The translations under genes and the position numbers were made by a program. The notes beneath the pieces were generated by a model that saw only the letters and a program-made list of their open reading frames with translations, did no database searches and had not been told where the DNA came from. This document shows, piece after piece, positions 6,494 through 12,915 of a stretch of 20,114 nt of DNA. The number at the start of each line of letters is the position of its first letter. Positions within the stretch are counted from its first letter, which is position 1. Source of the DNA: JAXHUE01 sp034189655 (GTDB lineage: Bacteria > Chloroflexota > Dehalococcoidia > E44-bin15); the NCBI GenBank assembly GCA_034189655.1, contig JAXHUE010000033.1:1-20114 (forward strand), written 5' to 3'.

Positions 6494-8899
6494 ATCAGCA
6501 CCACAGAGGTCAACAACAACAACAACTACAACTACAGTGCCAGTGACATAGAGGTGCTCTCCGGGCTGGAGGCGGTACGGCGTCGTCCCGGGATGTACAT
6601 CGGGAGCACCGGGCAGCGCGGCCTGCACCACCTGGTGTACGAGATCGTGTACAACAGCGTCGACGAGGCCATGGCCGGCTTCTGCGACCGGGTGACCGTC
6701 ACCATCAGCCGGGACGGCTGGGTGGAGGTATCCGACAACGGGCGGGGCATCCCCACCGACATCCACCCGGTGACCCGTACCTCGGCGCTGGAGGCGGTGA
6801 TGACCACGCTCCACGCCGGCGCCAAGTTCGGCGGCCGCGGCTACAAGGTCTCAGGCGGACTGCACGGCGTGGGGGCATCGGTGGTGAACGCCCTCTCCTC
6901 GCAGCTCAAGGTAGAGGTGAGGCGCGACGGCAAGGTCTACCGCCAGGAGTACCGCCGTGGTATCGCCCAGGGCGCAGTGGAGGAGGTGGGGGAGGCCCAG
7001 GGGAGCGGCACCACCACCGCGTTCATCGCCGACGAGGCCATATTCGGCACCGCCAGCTACGAGTTCGATACCCTGGTGCAGCGCTTCCGCGAGATGTGCT
7101 ACCTCACCAGGGGCCTGGAGATCAACTTCGAGGACCACCGGTCGGGGCGAGAGGCCACCTTCTACTTCGAGGGGGGCATTGCCAGCTTCGCCCGCTACTT
7201 CAACCGCACCCGGACGGTGCTGCACCGCCCCATCTACATCGCCAAGTCGGTAAACGGCACCGACGTCGAGGTGGCCATCCAGTACAACGATGGCTTTTCC
7301 GAGACCGCGTTCAGCTTTGCCAACTGCATCAACACCCAGGACGGAGGGAGCCACTTAACCGGGTTCCGCGCCGCGCTCACCCGCGTCATCAACGATGCCG
7401 CGCGCAAGCTCAAGCTGCTCAAGGAGGATGAGCCCAACCTGCTCGGCGACGACACCAGGGAGGGGCTGGTGGCCATCGTGAGCGTGAAGCTGTGCGAGCC
7501 CCAGTTCGAGGGGCAGACCAAGGCCAAGCTGGGCAACCCGGAGATAAAGAACCACGTCGAGCAGGCGGTTTCCGAGGTGCTCAGCCAGTACCTGGAGGAG
7601 CACCCCGTCGATGCCAAGCGCATCGTAGAGAAGTGCATGACCTCGGCCCGGGCGCGAGAGGCGGCGCGCAAGGCCCGCGACCTGGTGCTGCGCAAGAGCG
7701 CCCTCGATGGGGCCACCCTGCCCGGCAAGCTCGCCGACTGCTCCGAGCGGGACCCGGCGCAGTGCGAGCTCTACCTGGTAGAGGGCCCTTCCGCGGGTGG
7801 CTCGGCCAAGGAGGGCCGCGACCGCCGCTTCCAGGCCATCCTCCCCTTGAAGGGGAAGATCCTAAACGTAGAGAAGGCCCCGGTGGACAAGATGCTGGCC
7901 CACGAGGAGATACGCACCATCATCACCGCGCTGGGCGCCGGCATAGACAACCAGGCAGACCTGTCCAAGCTGCGCTACCACCGCGTCATCATCATGACCG
8001 ATGCCGATGTCGACGGTGCCCACATCCGCACCCTGCTGCTCACCTTCTTCTACCGCCACATGCCAGAGCTGGTGGCCAGCGGCCACCTCTACATAGCCCA
8101 GCCGCCGCTTTACCGCATGTCCAAGGGAAAGAAGGCGAGGTGGATATACTCGGAGGAAGAGATGGAGCGAGCGATGGCAGAGGAGTCCTTTGAGGGCATC
8201 TCCGTGTATTCGAGCGACGGCTCGATCACCCTTACCGGGCGGGCGCTGCGCGACTGCTTGAACCCGCTCAAGGAGCTCACCGAGGGTTTCGCCGCGCTGG
8301 AGCGTGAGGGTATGCCCCCCGAGGTGAGCGAGATACTGCTGCGCCGGGACGAGCACTTCCACCGCCTCGACTTCTCGCAGAAGGACGGCATGCAGGAGCT
8401 TCGGCGGTGGTTCGAGGAGTTCGGGGTCACCACCAGGTCGTACTCCGACGATGCCCGCGGGGAGTACTGGCTTGAGGTCGACGTCAAGGAAGGGCAGTTC
8501 CGCTTGGACCGGGGCCTGCTGGAGAACCCCATGCTGCACCGCTGTTTCAAGGCCTACCCCAAGGTGCGGCACCTGACCGAGGGCAATAACTACGTGATCG
8601 CGCGCAAGGGCAAGGAGCTGGATCGCGACATCCCGTGGCTCAAGCTCGCCGAGGCGCTGGAGCGCAGCTCCGACCGCTCCGGCGTGGTGATACAGCGCTA
8701 CAAGGGGCTGGGAGAGATGAGCCCGGGGCAGCTATGGGAGACCACCATGGACCCCGAGACGCGCACCATCCTCAAGGTGACGGTAGAGGATGCCGTGAAG
8801 GCAGACCACATCTTCGAGACCCTGATGGGTGACGAGGTCCCGCCGCGGCGGGCCTTCATCCAGGCCCACGCCAAGCGCGTGCGCAACCTCGATATCTAG
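6494..8899 (+). CDS. gyrB: DNA gyrase subunit B
   Basis: ATPase subunit of DNA gyrase, the type IIA topoisomerase that introduces negative supercoils with GyrA (not in this window). It is 801 residues if translated from ATC at 6494. A GTG at 6554 would remove the conserved YSASDIEVL arm. The GHKL ATPase shows GLEAVRRRPGMYIGST, SDNGRGIP and GGRGYKVSGGLHGVGASVVNAL. The TOPRIM domain shows LYLVEGPSAGGSAKEGRDRR and MTDADVDGAHIRTLLLTFFYR. The end has YKGLGEM and the usual tail. Residues about 545-725 form a large insertion, as in the long Gram-negative-type subunits (E. coli, 804 residues). Odd points: EIVYNSVDEA has Tyr where Asp is usual, and EGPSAGG has Pro where Asp is nearly invariant. It has its own promoter and leader. 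Confidence 0.96.
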   Translation: MSTTEVNNNNNYNYSASDIEVLSGLEAVRRRPGMYIGSTGQRGLHHLVYEIVYNSVDEAMAGFCDRVTVTISRDGWVEVSDNGRGIPTDIHPVTRTSALEAVMTTLHAGAKFGGRGYKVSGGLHGVGASVVNALSSQLKVEVRRDGKVYRQEYRRGIAQGAVEEVGEAQGSGTTTAFIADEAIFGTASYEFDTLVQRFREMCYLTRGLEINFEDHRSGREATFYFEGGIASFARYFNRTRTVLHRPIYIAKSVNGTDVEVAIQYNDGFSETAFSFANCINTQDGGSHLTGFRAALTRVINDAARKLKLLKEDEPNLLGDDTREGLVAIVSVKLCEPQFEGQTKAKLGNPEIKNHVEQAVSEVLSQYLEEHPVDAKRIVEKCMTSARAREAARKARDLVLRKSALDGATLPGKLADCSERDPAQCELYLVEGPSAGGSAKEGRDRRFQAILPLKGKILNVEKAPVDKMLAHEEIRTIITALGAGIDNQADLSKLRYHRVIIMTDADVDGAHIRTLLLTFFYRHMPELVASGHLYIAQPPLYRMSKGKKARWIYSEEEMERAMAEESFEGISVYSSDGSITLTGRALRDCLNPLKELTEGFAALEREGMPPEVSEILLRRDEHFHRLDFSQKDGMQELRRWFEEFGVTTRSYSDDARGEYWLEVDVKEGQFRLDRGLLENPMLHRCFKAYPKVRHLTEGNNYVIARKGKELDRDIPWLKLAEALERSSDRSGVVIQRYKGLGEMSPGQLWETTMDPETRTILKVTVEDAVKADHIFETLMGDEVPPRRAFIQAHAKRVRNLDI

Positions 8900-8908
8900 G
8901 CCGACGCC

Positions 8909-8941
8909 GCCGGTGGCGCTCCCCGGTGTGGGGCCACCGGC
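8909..8941. terminator. strong hairpin between convergent gyrB and nadD
   Basis: GCCGGTGGC (8909-8917) pairs perfectly with GCCACCGGC (8933-8941) around a 15-base loop that can pair further (CCCC with GGGG). It lies 10 bp after the gyrB stop in a 90-bp gap where two genes converge, so a two-way terminator is likely. There is no T-tract on either strand, so simple intrinsic termination is uncertain. Confidence 0.45.
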
Positions 8942-8989
8942 CGTTGAGAGGGCCCACTCTCCACCCCCCGCCCCAACCCAGCCGGCGCA

Positions 8990-9598
8990 CTACCCCAGGC
9001 GGTACAGCCCGTGCTCTGCGATGTAGCGCTCCACTGCCGCGGGGACCAGGCCAGCGATGGGCCTGCCCTGTGCGATGAGCCCCCTTATCTCCGAGGAGCT
9101 TACCGCTACCAGCTCGTTGTTGAGAGGGATGGTGTGCCCCGCGATCCCCGGCACCCGGGCCTCCAGTGCGTCGAGTGCCAGGCCCTCCCTCCCCGGGCGC
9201 ATCGCCACTGCCAGGTGGCACAGCGCGATGACCCGCTGCGGCTCGTGCCAGGAGGGGAGGTCGGCCAGGGCATCGGCGCCCAGGATGAAGTAGAGCGCCA
9301 CCTGGGGGCCCAGCGCCGCTCTTACGTCAGCGAGGGTATCCACGGTATAGGAGGGGCCCTCGCGCTCCAGGTCCACGGTAGAGAGGGCCAGCCGCTCGTC
9401 CCCGGCGATGGCGAGCTCGATCATGCGCAGCCGGTGTGCCGCCGGCGTGATGGCCTGTTCCCCTTTAAGCCAGGGGTTTCGGGCCGGCACCACCAGCACC
9501 CGCTCGAGCCCCAGCTCCTGGTGGGCCCCCCTGGCGATGGCCAGGTGGCCGTTGTGGATGGGGTCGAAGGTACCGCCGAGCACCCCGATGCGCCTCAT
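8990..9598 (-). CDS. nadD: nicotinate-nucleotide adenylyltransferase
   Basis: Converts nicotinate mononucleotide and ATP to deamido-NAD, the central step of NAD synthesis, in the cytoplasm. It has 202 residues, normal for NadD. The nucleotidyltransferase signature is GGTFDPIHNGHLAIA at residues 8-22 with both catalytic His. Further family marks are LVVPARNPWLK, LGADALADLPSWHEP (about residues 107-121) and SSSEIRGLIAQG near the end, the ISSTxIR motif. Its ATG lies 1 bp after the obg stop, so it is the second gene of an obg-nadD operon with probable translational coupling. No separate promoter is seen. Confidence 0.95.
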   Translation of the reverse strand: MRRIGVLGGTFDPIHNGHLAIARGAHQELGLERVLVVPARNPWLKGEQAITPAAHRLRMIELAIAGDERLALSTVDLEREGPSYTVDTLADVRAALGPQVALYFILGADALADLPSWHEPQRVIALCHLAVAMRPGREGLALDALEARVPGIAGHTIPLNNELVAVSSSEIRGLIAQGRPIAGLVPAAVERYIAEHGLYRLG

Positions 9599-9599
9599 G

Positions 9600-10859
9600 C
9601 TATCGCCACTCCGTCTCCCAGCCTGCGATACGCACCCGTGCCCCCGGCGCTGCCCCCGCCCGCTTCAGCGCGGCGGCTACCCCCCTCCGCTCGAGCTCTC
9701 CCCATATGTAGGCCCGGGCCTCCGGGTTATCCAAGTCCATCCTCGTGATGAGCCCCTCCACCGCCGCCGCGCTCACGACGAAGAGGTCCCCCTCCCTGGT
9801 GACCGCCAAGCGCTCCCTCCGGGGCCTGGGCTTAAAGACCGCAGGCCCCTCGCCCCCGGCCGACTGCTCCGCTATCGTCCGGGCCGTCTGGAAGGCCCTC
9901 GCCATGAGCCCAGGCACCCCCTCGCCCGTCGCCGCCGAGATGAAGAAGACGGGTACCTGGTCAGAGGCCAGCTCCCGCTCCAGGGCCGGCACACGTTCCC
10001 TTACCTGGGGGATATCGATCTTGTTCACCACCGCTATCTGCGCCTTCCCGGCGAGGAGCGGGCTGTAGAGCTCGAGCTCGCGGTTGATGTCCCTCATGTC
10101 GTCGAGGAGCGAGGGCGAGGAGCCGTCGAGGAGGTGGATGAGCACCTTGGTGCGCTCGGCGTGGCGCAAGAAGTCGTGGCCCAGGCCGTGGCCCAGGTGG
10201 GCCCCCTCGATGAGCCCCGGTATCTCCGCGAGCACGAAGGCGTGGTTCCCCACCCCCACCACCCCCAGTACCGGCTCCGTGGTAGTGAAGGGGTAGTCGG
10301 CCACCCTGGGCCTCGCCGCCGAGGCCGCCGCAAGGAGGGTGGACTTGCCCACGCTGGGCTTGCCGACGATGCCCACGTCAGCGATGAGCTTGAGGTCGAG
10401 CTGGAGCGTGACCTCCTCCCCGGCCTCCCCGCGCTCCGCGATGCGCGGCGCCTGGTTGGTAGAGGTCGCGAAGCGGGCGTTCCCCCTCCCCCCCCGCCCC
10501 CCGCGGGCCACCAGGGCCTCCTTGCCGTCCCCCTCCAGGTCAGCGAGGGCCTGTAGCTCCCCGTCCCGCCTCGCCGACACCACCGTGCCCACAGGCACCC
10601 TGACGATGCAGTCCTCCCCGCTCCGGCCATGCATCCTGCTGCCGCCGCCGTGTGCGCCCCTCCCGGCGCGGAAGTGCCTCTTCCTCCACAGCCCATACAG
10701 CGTGCTCATGCCGGCGTCTGCCACGACGTAGCAGCTACCCCCACGACCCCCGTCGCCGCCATCAGGGCCACCGAAGGGGACAAACTTCTCCCGGCGGAAG
10801 CTCACCGCGCCGTTTCCGCCGTCGCCTGCCTTCACCCATATCTCAACACGGTCTATCAC
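9600..10859 (-). CDS. obg: Obg family GTPase
   Basis: GTPase that acts in 50S ribosome assembly and stress signalling. Start taken as GTG at 10859 (419 residues); the longer TTG start overlaps a -10 hexamer. The Gly-rich Obg fold covers residues 1-155 (IDRVEIWVKAGDGGNG, GGPDGGDGGRGG, FRAGRGAHGGG). The G domain shows GKPSVGKST (166-174), YPFTTTEP, AEIPGLIEGA, NKID (279-282) and SAATG (308-312). The C-terminal OCT domain starts about residue 345. The G3 motif, normally DxPG, reads EIPG with Glu212. It is the first gene of obg-nadD, and the probable origin region lies upstream. Confidence 0.95.
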   Translation of the reverse strand: MIDRVEIWVKAGDGGNGAVSFRREKFVPFGGPDGGDGGRGGSCYVVADAGMSTLYGLWRKRHFRAGRGAHGGGSRMHGRSGEDCIVRVPVGTVVSARRDGELQALADLEGDGKEALVARGGRGGRGNARFATSTNQAPRIAERGEAGEEVTLQLDLKLIADVGIVGKPSVGKSTLLAAASAARPRVADYPFTTTEPVLGVVGVGNHAFVLAEIPGLIEGAHLGHGLGHDFLRHAERTKVLIHLLDGSSPSLLDDMRDINRELELYSPLLAGKAQIAVVNKIDIPQVRERVPALERELASDQVPVFFISAATGEGVPGLMARAFQTARTIAEQSAGGEGPAVFKPRPRRERLAVTREGDLFVVSAAAVEGLITRMDLDNPEARAYIWGELERRGVAAALKRAGAAPGARVRIAGWETEWR

Positions 10860-10876
10860 AACAACGCACCACCGCA

Positions 10877-10882
10877 ATTATA
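10877..10882 (-). promoter_or_regulatory. -10 hexamer for obg
   Basis: On the - strand TATAAT reads from 10882 to 10877, about 11 bases (from the expected start near 10870) before the chosen GTG at 10859. No good -35 hexamer is seen at 16-18 bp spacing. It lies at the edge of the AT-rich origin segment. Confidence 0.45.
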
Positions 10883-11160
10883 TACTATCTGTATCCTTTT
10901 TTCCCTGGGGTATATAGAACAGTAATATATAACCGGGGTGCATTCACAGGTGGAGTCGAAGGGAGGCGTGGTGCAGACGCATAGCTGTGGCGTGTGTGTT
11001 GGTGGTGGCGAGGTGGTGCAGAGGGCGGAGCTGGCCATGGATGAGAACTCACCGACTGCACGTGTGGGTTTTTACATAAGAGGGGCGGCGTTATGCACCA
11101 GGGGCGAGAGTTATGCACCGAAAATGAGGCCTTGTGCACGGGATTATGTCCACCGAAGAG
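10877..11160. other. probable oriC, right of obg (AT-rich element and DnaA-box cluster)
   Basis: This 304-bp gap between obg and dnaA has no gene. At 10877-10935 it holds a markedly AT-rich tract (TATATACTATC, then GTATATAG, then AATATATAA), unlike the surrounding DNA and suited to strand opening. At 11091-11152 it holds four DnaA-box-like nonamers, all in the same orientation: TTATGCACC at 11091 and 11111, TTGTGCACG at 11132 and TTATGTCCA at 11144. The first three match the consensus TTATNCACA at 8, 8 and 7 of 9 positions. The spacing is 20, 21 and 12 bp. The middle part (10940-11085) is GC-rich and I see nothing in it. Adjacent dnaA supports an origin. Confidence 0.7.
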
Positions 11161-11163
11161 GCG

Positions 11164-12546
11164 CTACCGGTGCGCAGGCACGGGGTCGGCGTTCTTGGAG
11201 TAGAGCTGGTCCCTGATCTCGAGGATATCGCGGCGCAGGTGTGCGTCGTTGTTGATCTCGTTTGCGATCCTCTCGTAGCCGCGCAGGACGCTGGAGTGGT
11301 CCCTGCCGCCGAGCCCCCTCCCGATGTCGGCGAACGAGCGGTCGGTCTCCTCCCGCGCCAGGTACACTGCTACGTGGCGGGCCCTGGCGGTCTTTGAGTC
11401 CCTCCCCTTGCCGGTGAGCGCATCGTGGCTCAGGTGGAAGTAGTCGGCCACGGTAGCGACGATGAACTCTACGGAGAGGCTGTGGCGGGGAGCGGTATCG
11501 GGGAACTCGGCGAGGGCCCTCGCGGTGAGCTCCTGGGAGATGTCGGACTTGGTGAGCTTGGCGAAGGCGACCACGCGGTTGAGCGCCCCCTCGAGCTCGC
11601 GGATGCTGCGCTGGGACTTGTGCGCGATCAGGTCGATGACGTCCTGGGGCACGGTGAGGTTGAGCTCCTCCGCCTTGGCCTGGAGGATGGCGTGGCGCGT
11701 CTCCAGGGTGGGGGTGTGGATGTCGGCGATGAGCCCCCAGCCGAAGCGGGAGCGCAGCCGGTCCTCGAGGAGGGGCATGGACTTTGGCGGGCGGTCGCTG
11801 GTGATGATGATCTGGCGGTTGGCGTTGTGGAGGTCGTTGAAGGTGTGGAAGAAGCCCTCCTGAGTCTGCTCCTTGCCCATGATGAAGTGGATATCGTCGA
11901 TCAAGAGCACGTCTACCCCGCGGTACTTGTTGCGGAACTCCTCCGTCTTCCTCTCGCGGATGGACTTGATGAACTCGTTGGTGAACTGCTCTGTGCTCAC
12001 GTAGAGGGCGTTCAGGTCACCCTTGCCCACCATGTGGCCAACGGCGTGGAGGAGGTGGGTCTTTCCCAGGCCTACGCCGCCGTAGATGAAGAGCGGGTTG
12101 TAGACCTGCCCCGGGTTCTCGGCGACGGCGAGGGCGGCGGCGTGGGCCAGTCGATTGCAGTTTCCCACGATGAAGGAGTCGAAGGTATACTTGGGGTTGA
12201 AGGCATAGAGCGGTGTCCTGCGGGCGTCTGTGCTGCCTGCCGGGGAGGAGGAGTTGCCCTTCCTCCTGGGCCGCGACCGTGTCGTCGCGGGGTGGTGCTC
12301 GGTGTGGTTCACCTGAAAGAGCACCTCCAGGTCTTTTCCCGTGATGCCGATGAGTGTCTTTCTCACCAGGGAGTTCAGGCGCTGCTCCAGCCACTCTGCG
12401 GCGAAGGGTGAGGGCACGCCTATGGTGAACTGGTTATCCTCGAGGCGTAAGCCTGTGGTATCTTTGAGCCAGGTCTCGTAGTTGGCCCTGGTGAGTTGTA
12501 ACTGGAGCTCCCCGAGCGCTGCCTCCCATATCTCATTAGCCAGCAT
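11164..12546 (-). CDS. dnaA: chromosomal replication initiator protein DnaA
   Basis: Binds DnaA boxes at oriC, opens the duplex and recruits the helicase. It has 460 residues from the ATG at 12546, preceded by GAGGAG at 8 bases; the longer upstream frame lacks homology. Domain I (residues 3-78) begins EIWEAALGELQLQLTRANYETWL. The linker (80-112) is Ser/Arg-rich. The AAA+ domain starts at YTFDSFIVGNCNRLAHAAA and has Walker A GGVGLGKTHLL (156-166), Walker B VLLIDDIHFI and sensor ITSDRPP. The end carries the box-reading helix-turn-helix GGRDHSSVLRGYERI (about 413-427). The gene points toward the box cluster downstream. No dnaN or recF is next to it, unlike the common dnaA-dnaN order. Confidence 0.97.
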   Translation of the reverse strand: MLANEIWEAALGELQLQLTRANYETWLKDTTGLRLEDNQFTIGVPSPFAAEWLEQRLNSLVRKTLIGITGKDLEVLFQVNHTEHHPATTRSRPRRKGNSSSPAGSTDARRTPLYAFNPKYTFDSFIVGNCNRLAHAAALAVAENPGQVYNPLFIYGGVGLGKTHLLHAVGHMVGKGDLNALYVSTEQFTNEFIKSIRERKTEEFRNKYRGVDVLLIDDIHFIMGKEQTQEGFFHTFNDLHNANRQIIITSDRPPKSMPLLEDRLRSRFGWGLIADIHTPTLETRHAILQAKAEELNLTVPQDVIDLIAHKSQRSIRELEGALNRVVAFAKLTKSDISQELTARALAEFPDTAPRHSLSVEFIVATVADYFHLSHDALTGKGRDSKTARARHVAVYLAREETDRSFADIGRGLGGRDHSSVLRGYERIANEINNDAHLRRDILEIRDQLYSKNADPVPAHR

Positions 12547-12693
12547 GCACAAAGCTCCTCTAAAGAAAGCGAGTATGCCCCGTTTGGGGTCATCCCTTAC
12601 TTGCAGGTCCACGCCATCAGTAATGCAGGGCGGCAGCGTGGCCGCACCCTGACGTGAAAGATACCTCAAGGCCGGGGGAACCTTTGGGGGGTT

Positions 12694-12725
12694 CTCCAGA
12701 GGCGTGTGCCGGGGCATCTCTGGAG
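12694..12725 (-). promoter_or_regulatory. hairpin in the dnaA leader
   Basis: CTCCAGAG (12694-12701) and CTCTGGAG (12718-12725) are perfect 8-bp inverted repeats around a 16-base spacer, inside the roughly 195-base leader predicted for dnaA. The dyad could be an RNA hairpin or a protein site. There is no U-run after it. The rest of the leader, down to the ribosome site, has no feature that I recognise. Confidence 0.4.
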
Positions 12726-12747
12726 GATGAGGCGGTGCGCAAATCAA

Positions 12748-12776
12748 ACGATAGCAAAAACCCCGCCTGGGGTCAA
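12748..12776 (-). promoter_or_regulatory. candidate dnaA promoter
   Basis: On the - strand TTGACC (12776-12771), a 17-bp spacer and TATCGT (12753-12748) give 9 of 12 consensus positions. The predicted start near 12741 leaves a leader of about 195 bases. The -35 element lies in the loop of a 9-bp inverted repeat (12756-12785). Confidence 0.5.
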
Positions 12777-12785
12777 GGGGTTTTT
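12756..12785. terminator. bidirectional terminator-like inverted repeat between dnaA and fmt
   Basis: AAAAACCCC (12756-12764) and GGGGTTTTT (12777-12785) are perfect arms around a 12-base loop, so each strand ends its hairpin in T5. That is the form of a two-way intrinsic terminator, but it sits between divergent genes and across the candidate dnaA promoter. It may block read-through between the two units or act as an operator. Confidence 0.5.
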
Positions 12786-12793
12786 GGCCCATT

Positions 12794-12870
12794 TTATGCA
12801 CCATTTTCGGTGTCTCATTTTAGACATAATAGCACTATATTATCCGTGATTATGTTATATTATAGCGGCA
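12794..12870. other. AT-rich segment with a DnaA box, left of fmt
   Basis: TTATGCACC at 12794-12802 is a third exact copy of the nonamer found beyond the other end of dnaA, in the same orientation. TTATCCGTG at 12840-12848 is a weaker match. Between and after them the DNA is strongly AT-rich (TTTTAGACATAATAG, then TATATTATCC, then TTATGTTATATTATAG). Together they suggest the second half of a bipartite origin, or autoregulation of dnaA. Confidence 0.55.
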
Positions 12871-12892
12871 ATCGCTGTGTTTTGGCGTGTTG

Positions 12893-12901
12893 TGGTAGAA
12901 T
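12893..12901 (+). promoter_or_regulatory. extended -10 promoter for fmt
   Basis: TGGTAGAAT (12893-12901) is an extended -10 element. No good -35 hexamer exists at normal spacing. The start predicted near 12908 gives a leader of about 8 bases before the ATG at 12916, with a G-run serving as ribosome site. Confidence 0.5.
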
Positions 12902-12915
12902 GTCGGGGGGGTATC

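Noticed and set aside
10860..10877. TTG start for obg
   Set aside because: Overlaps the TATAAT element and adds residues before the conserved IDRVEIW start.
11425..12411. 328-codon + strand frame opposite dnaA
   Set aside because: Antisense shadow of dnaA with Val/Gly/Glu-rich composition.
12547..12804. Longer dnaA start giving 546 residues
   Set aside because: The extra 86 residues match no DnaA domain and would cover the candidate promoter; the ATG at 12546 has a good ribosome site.
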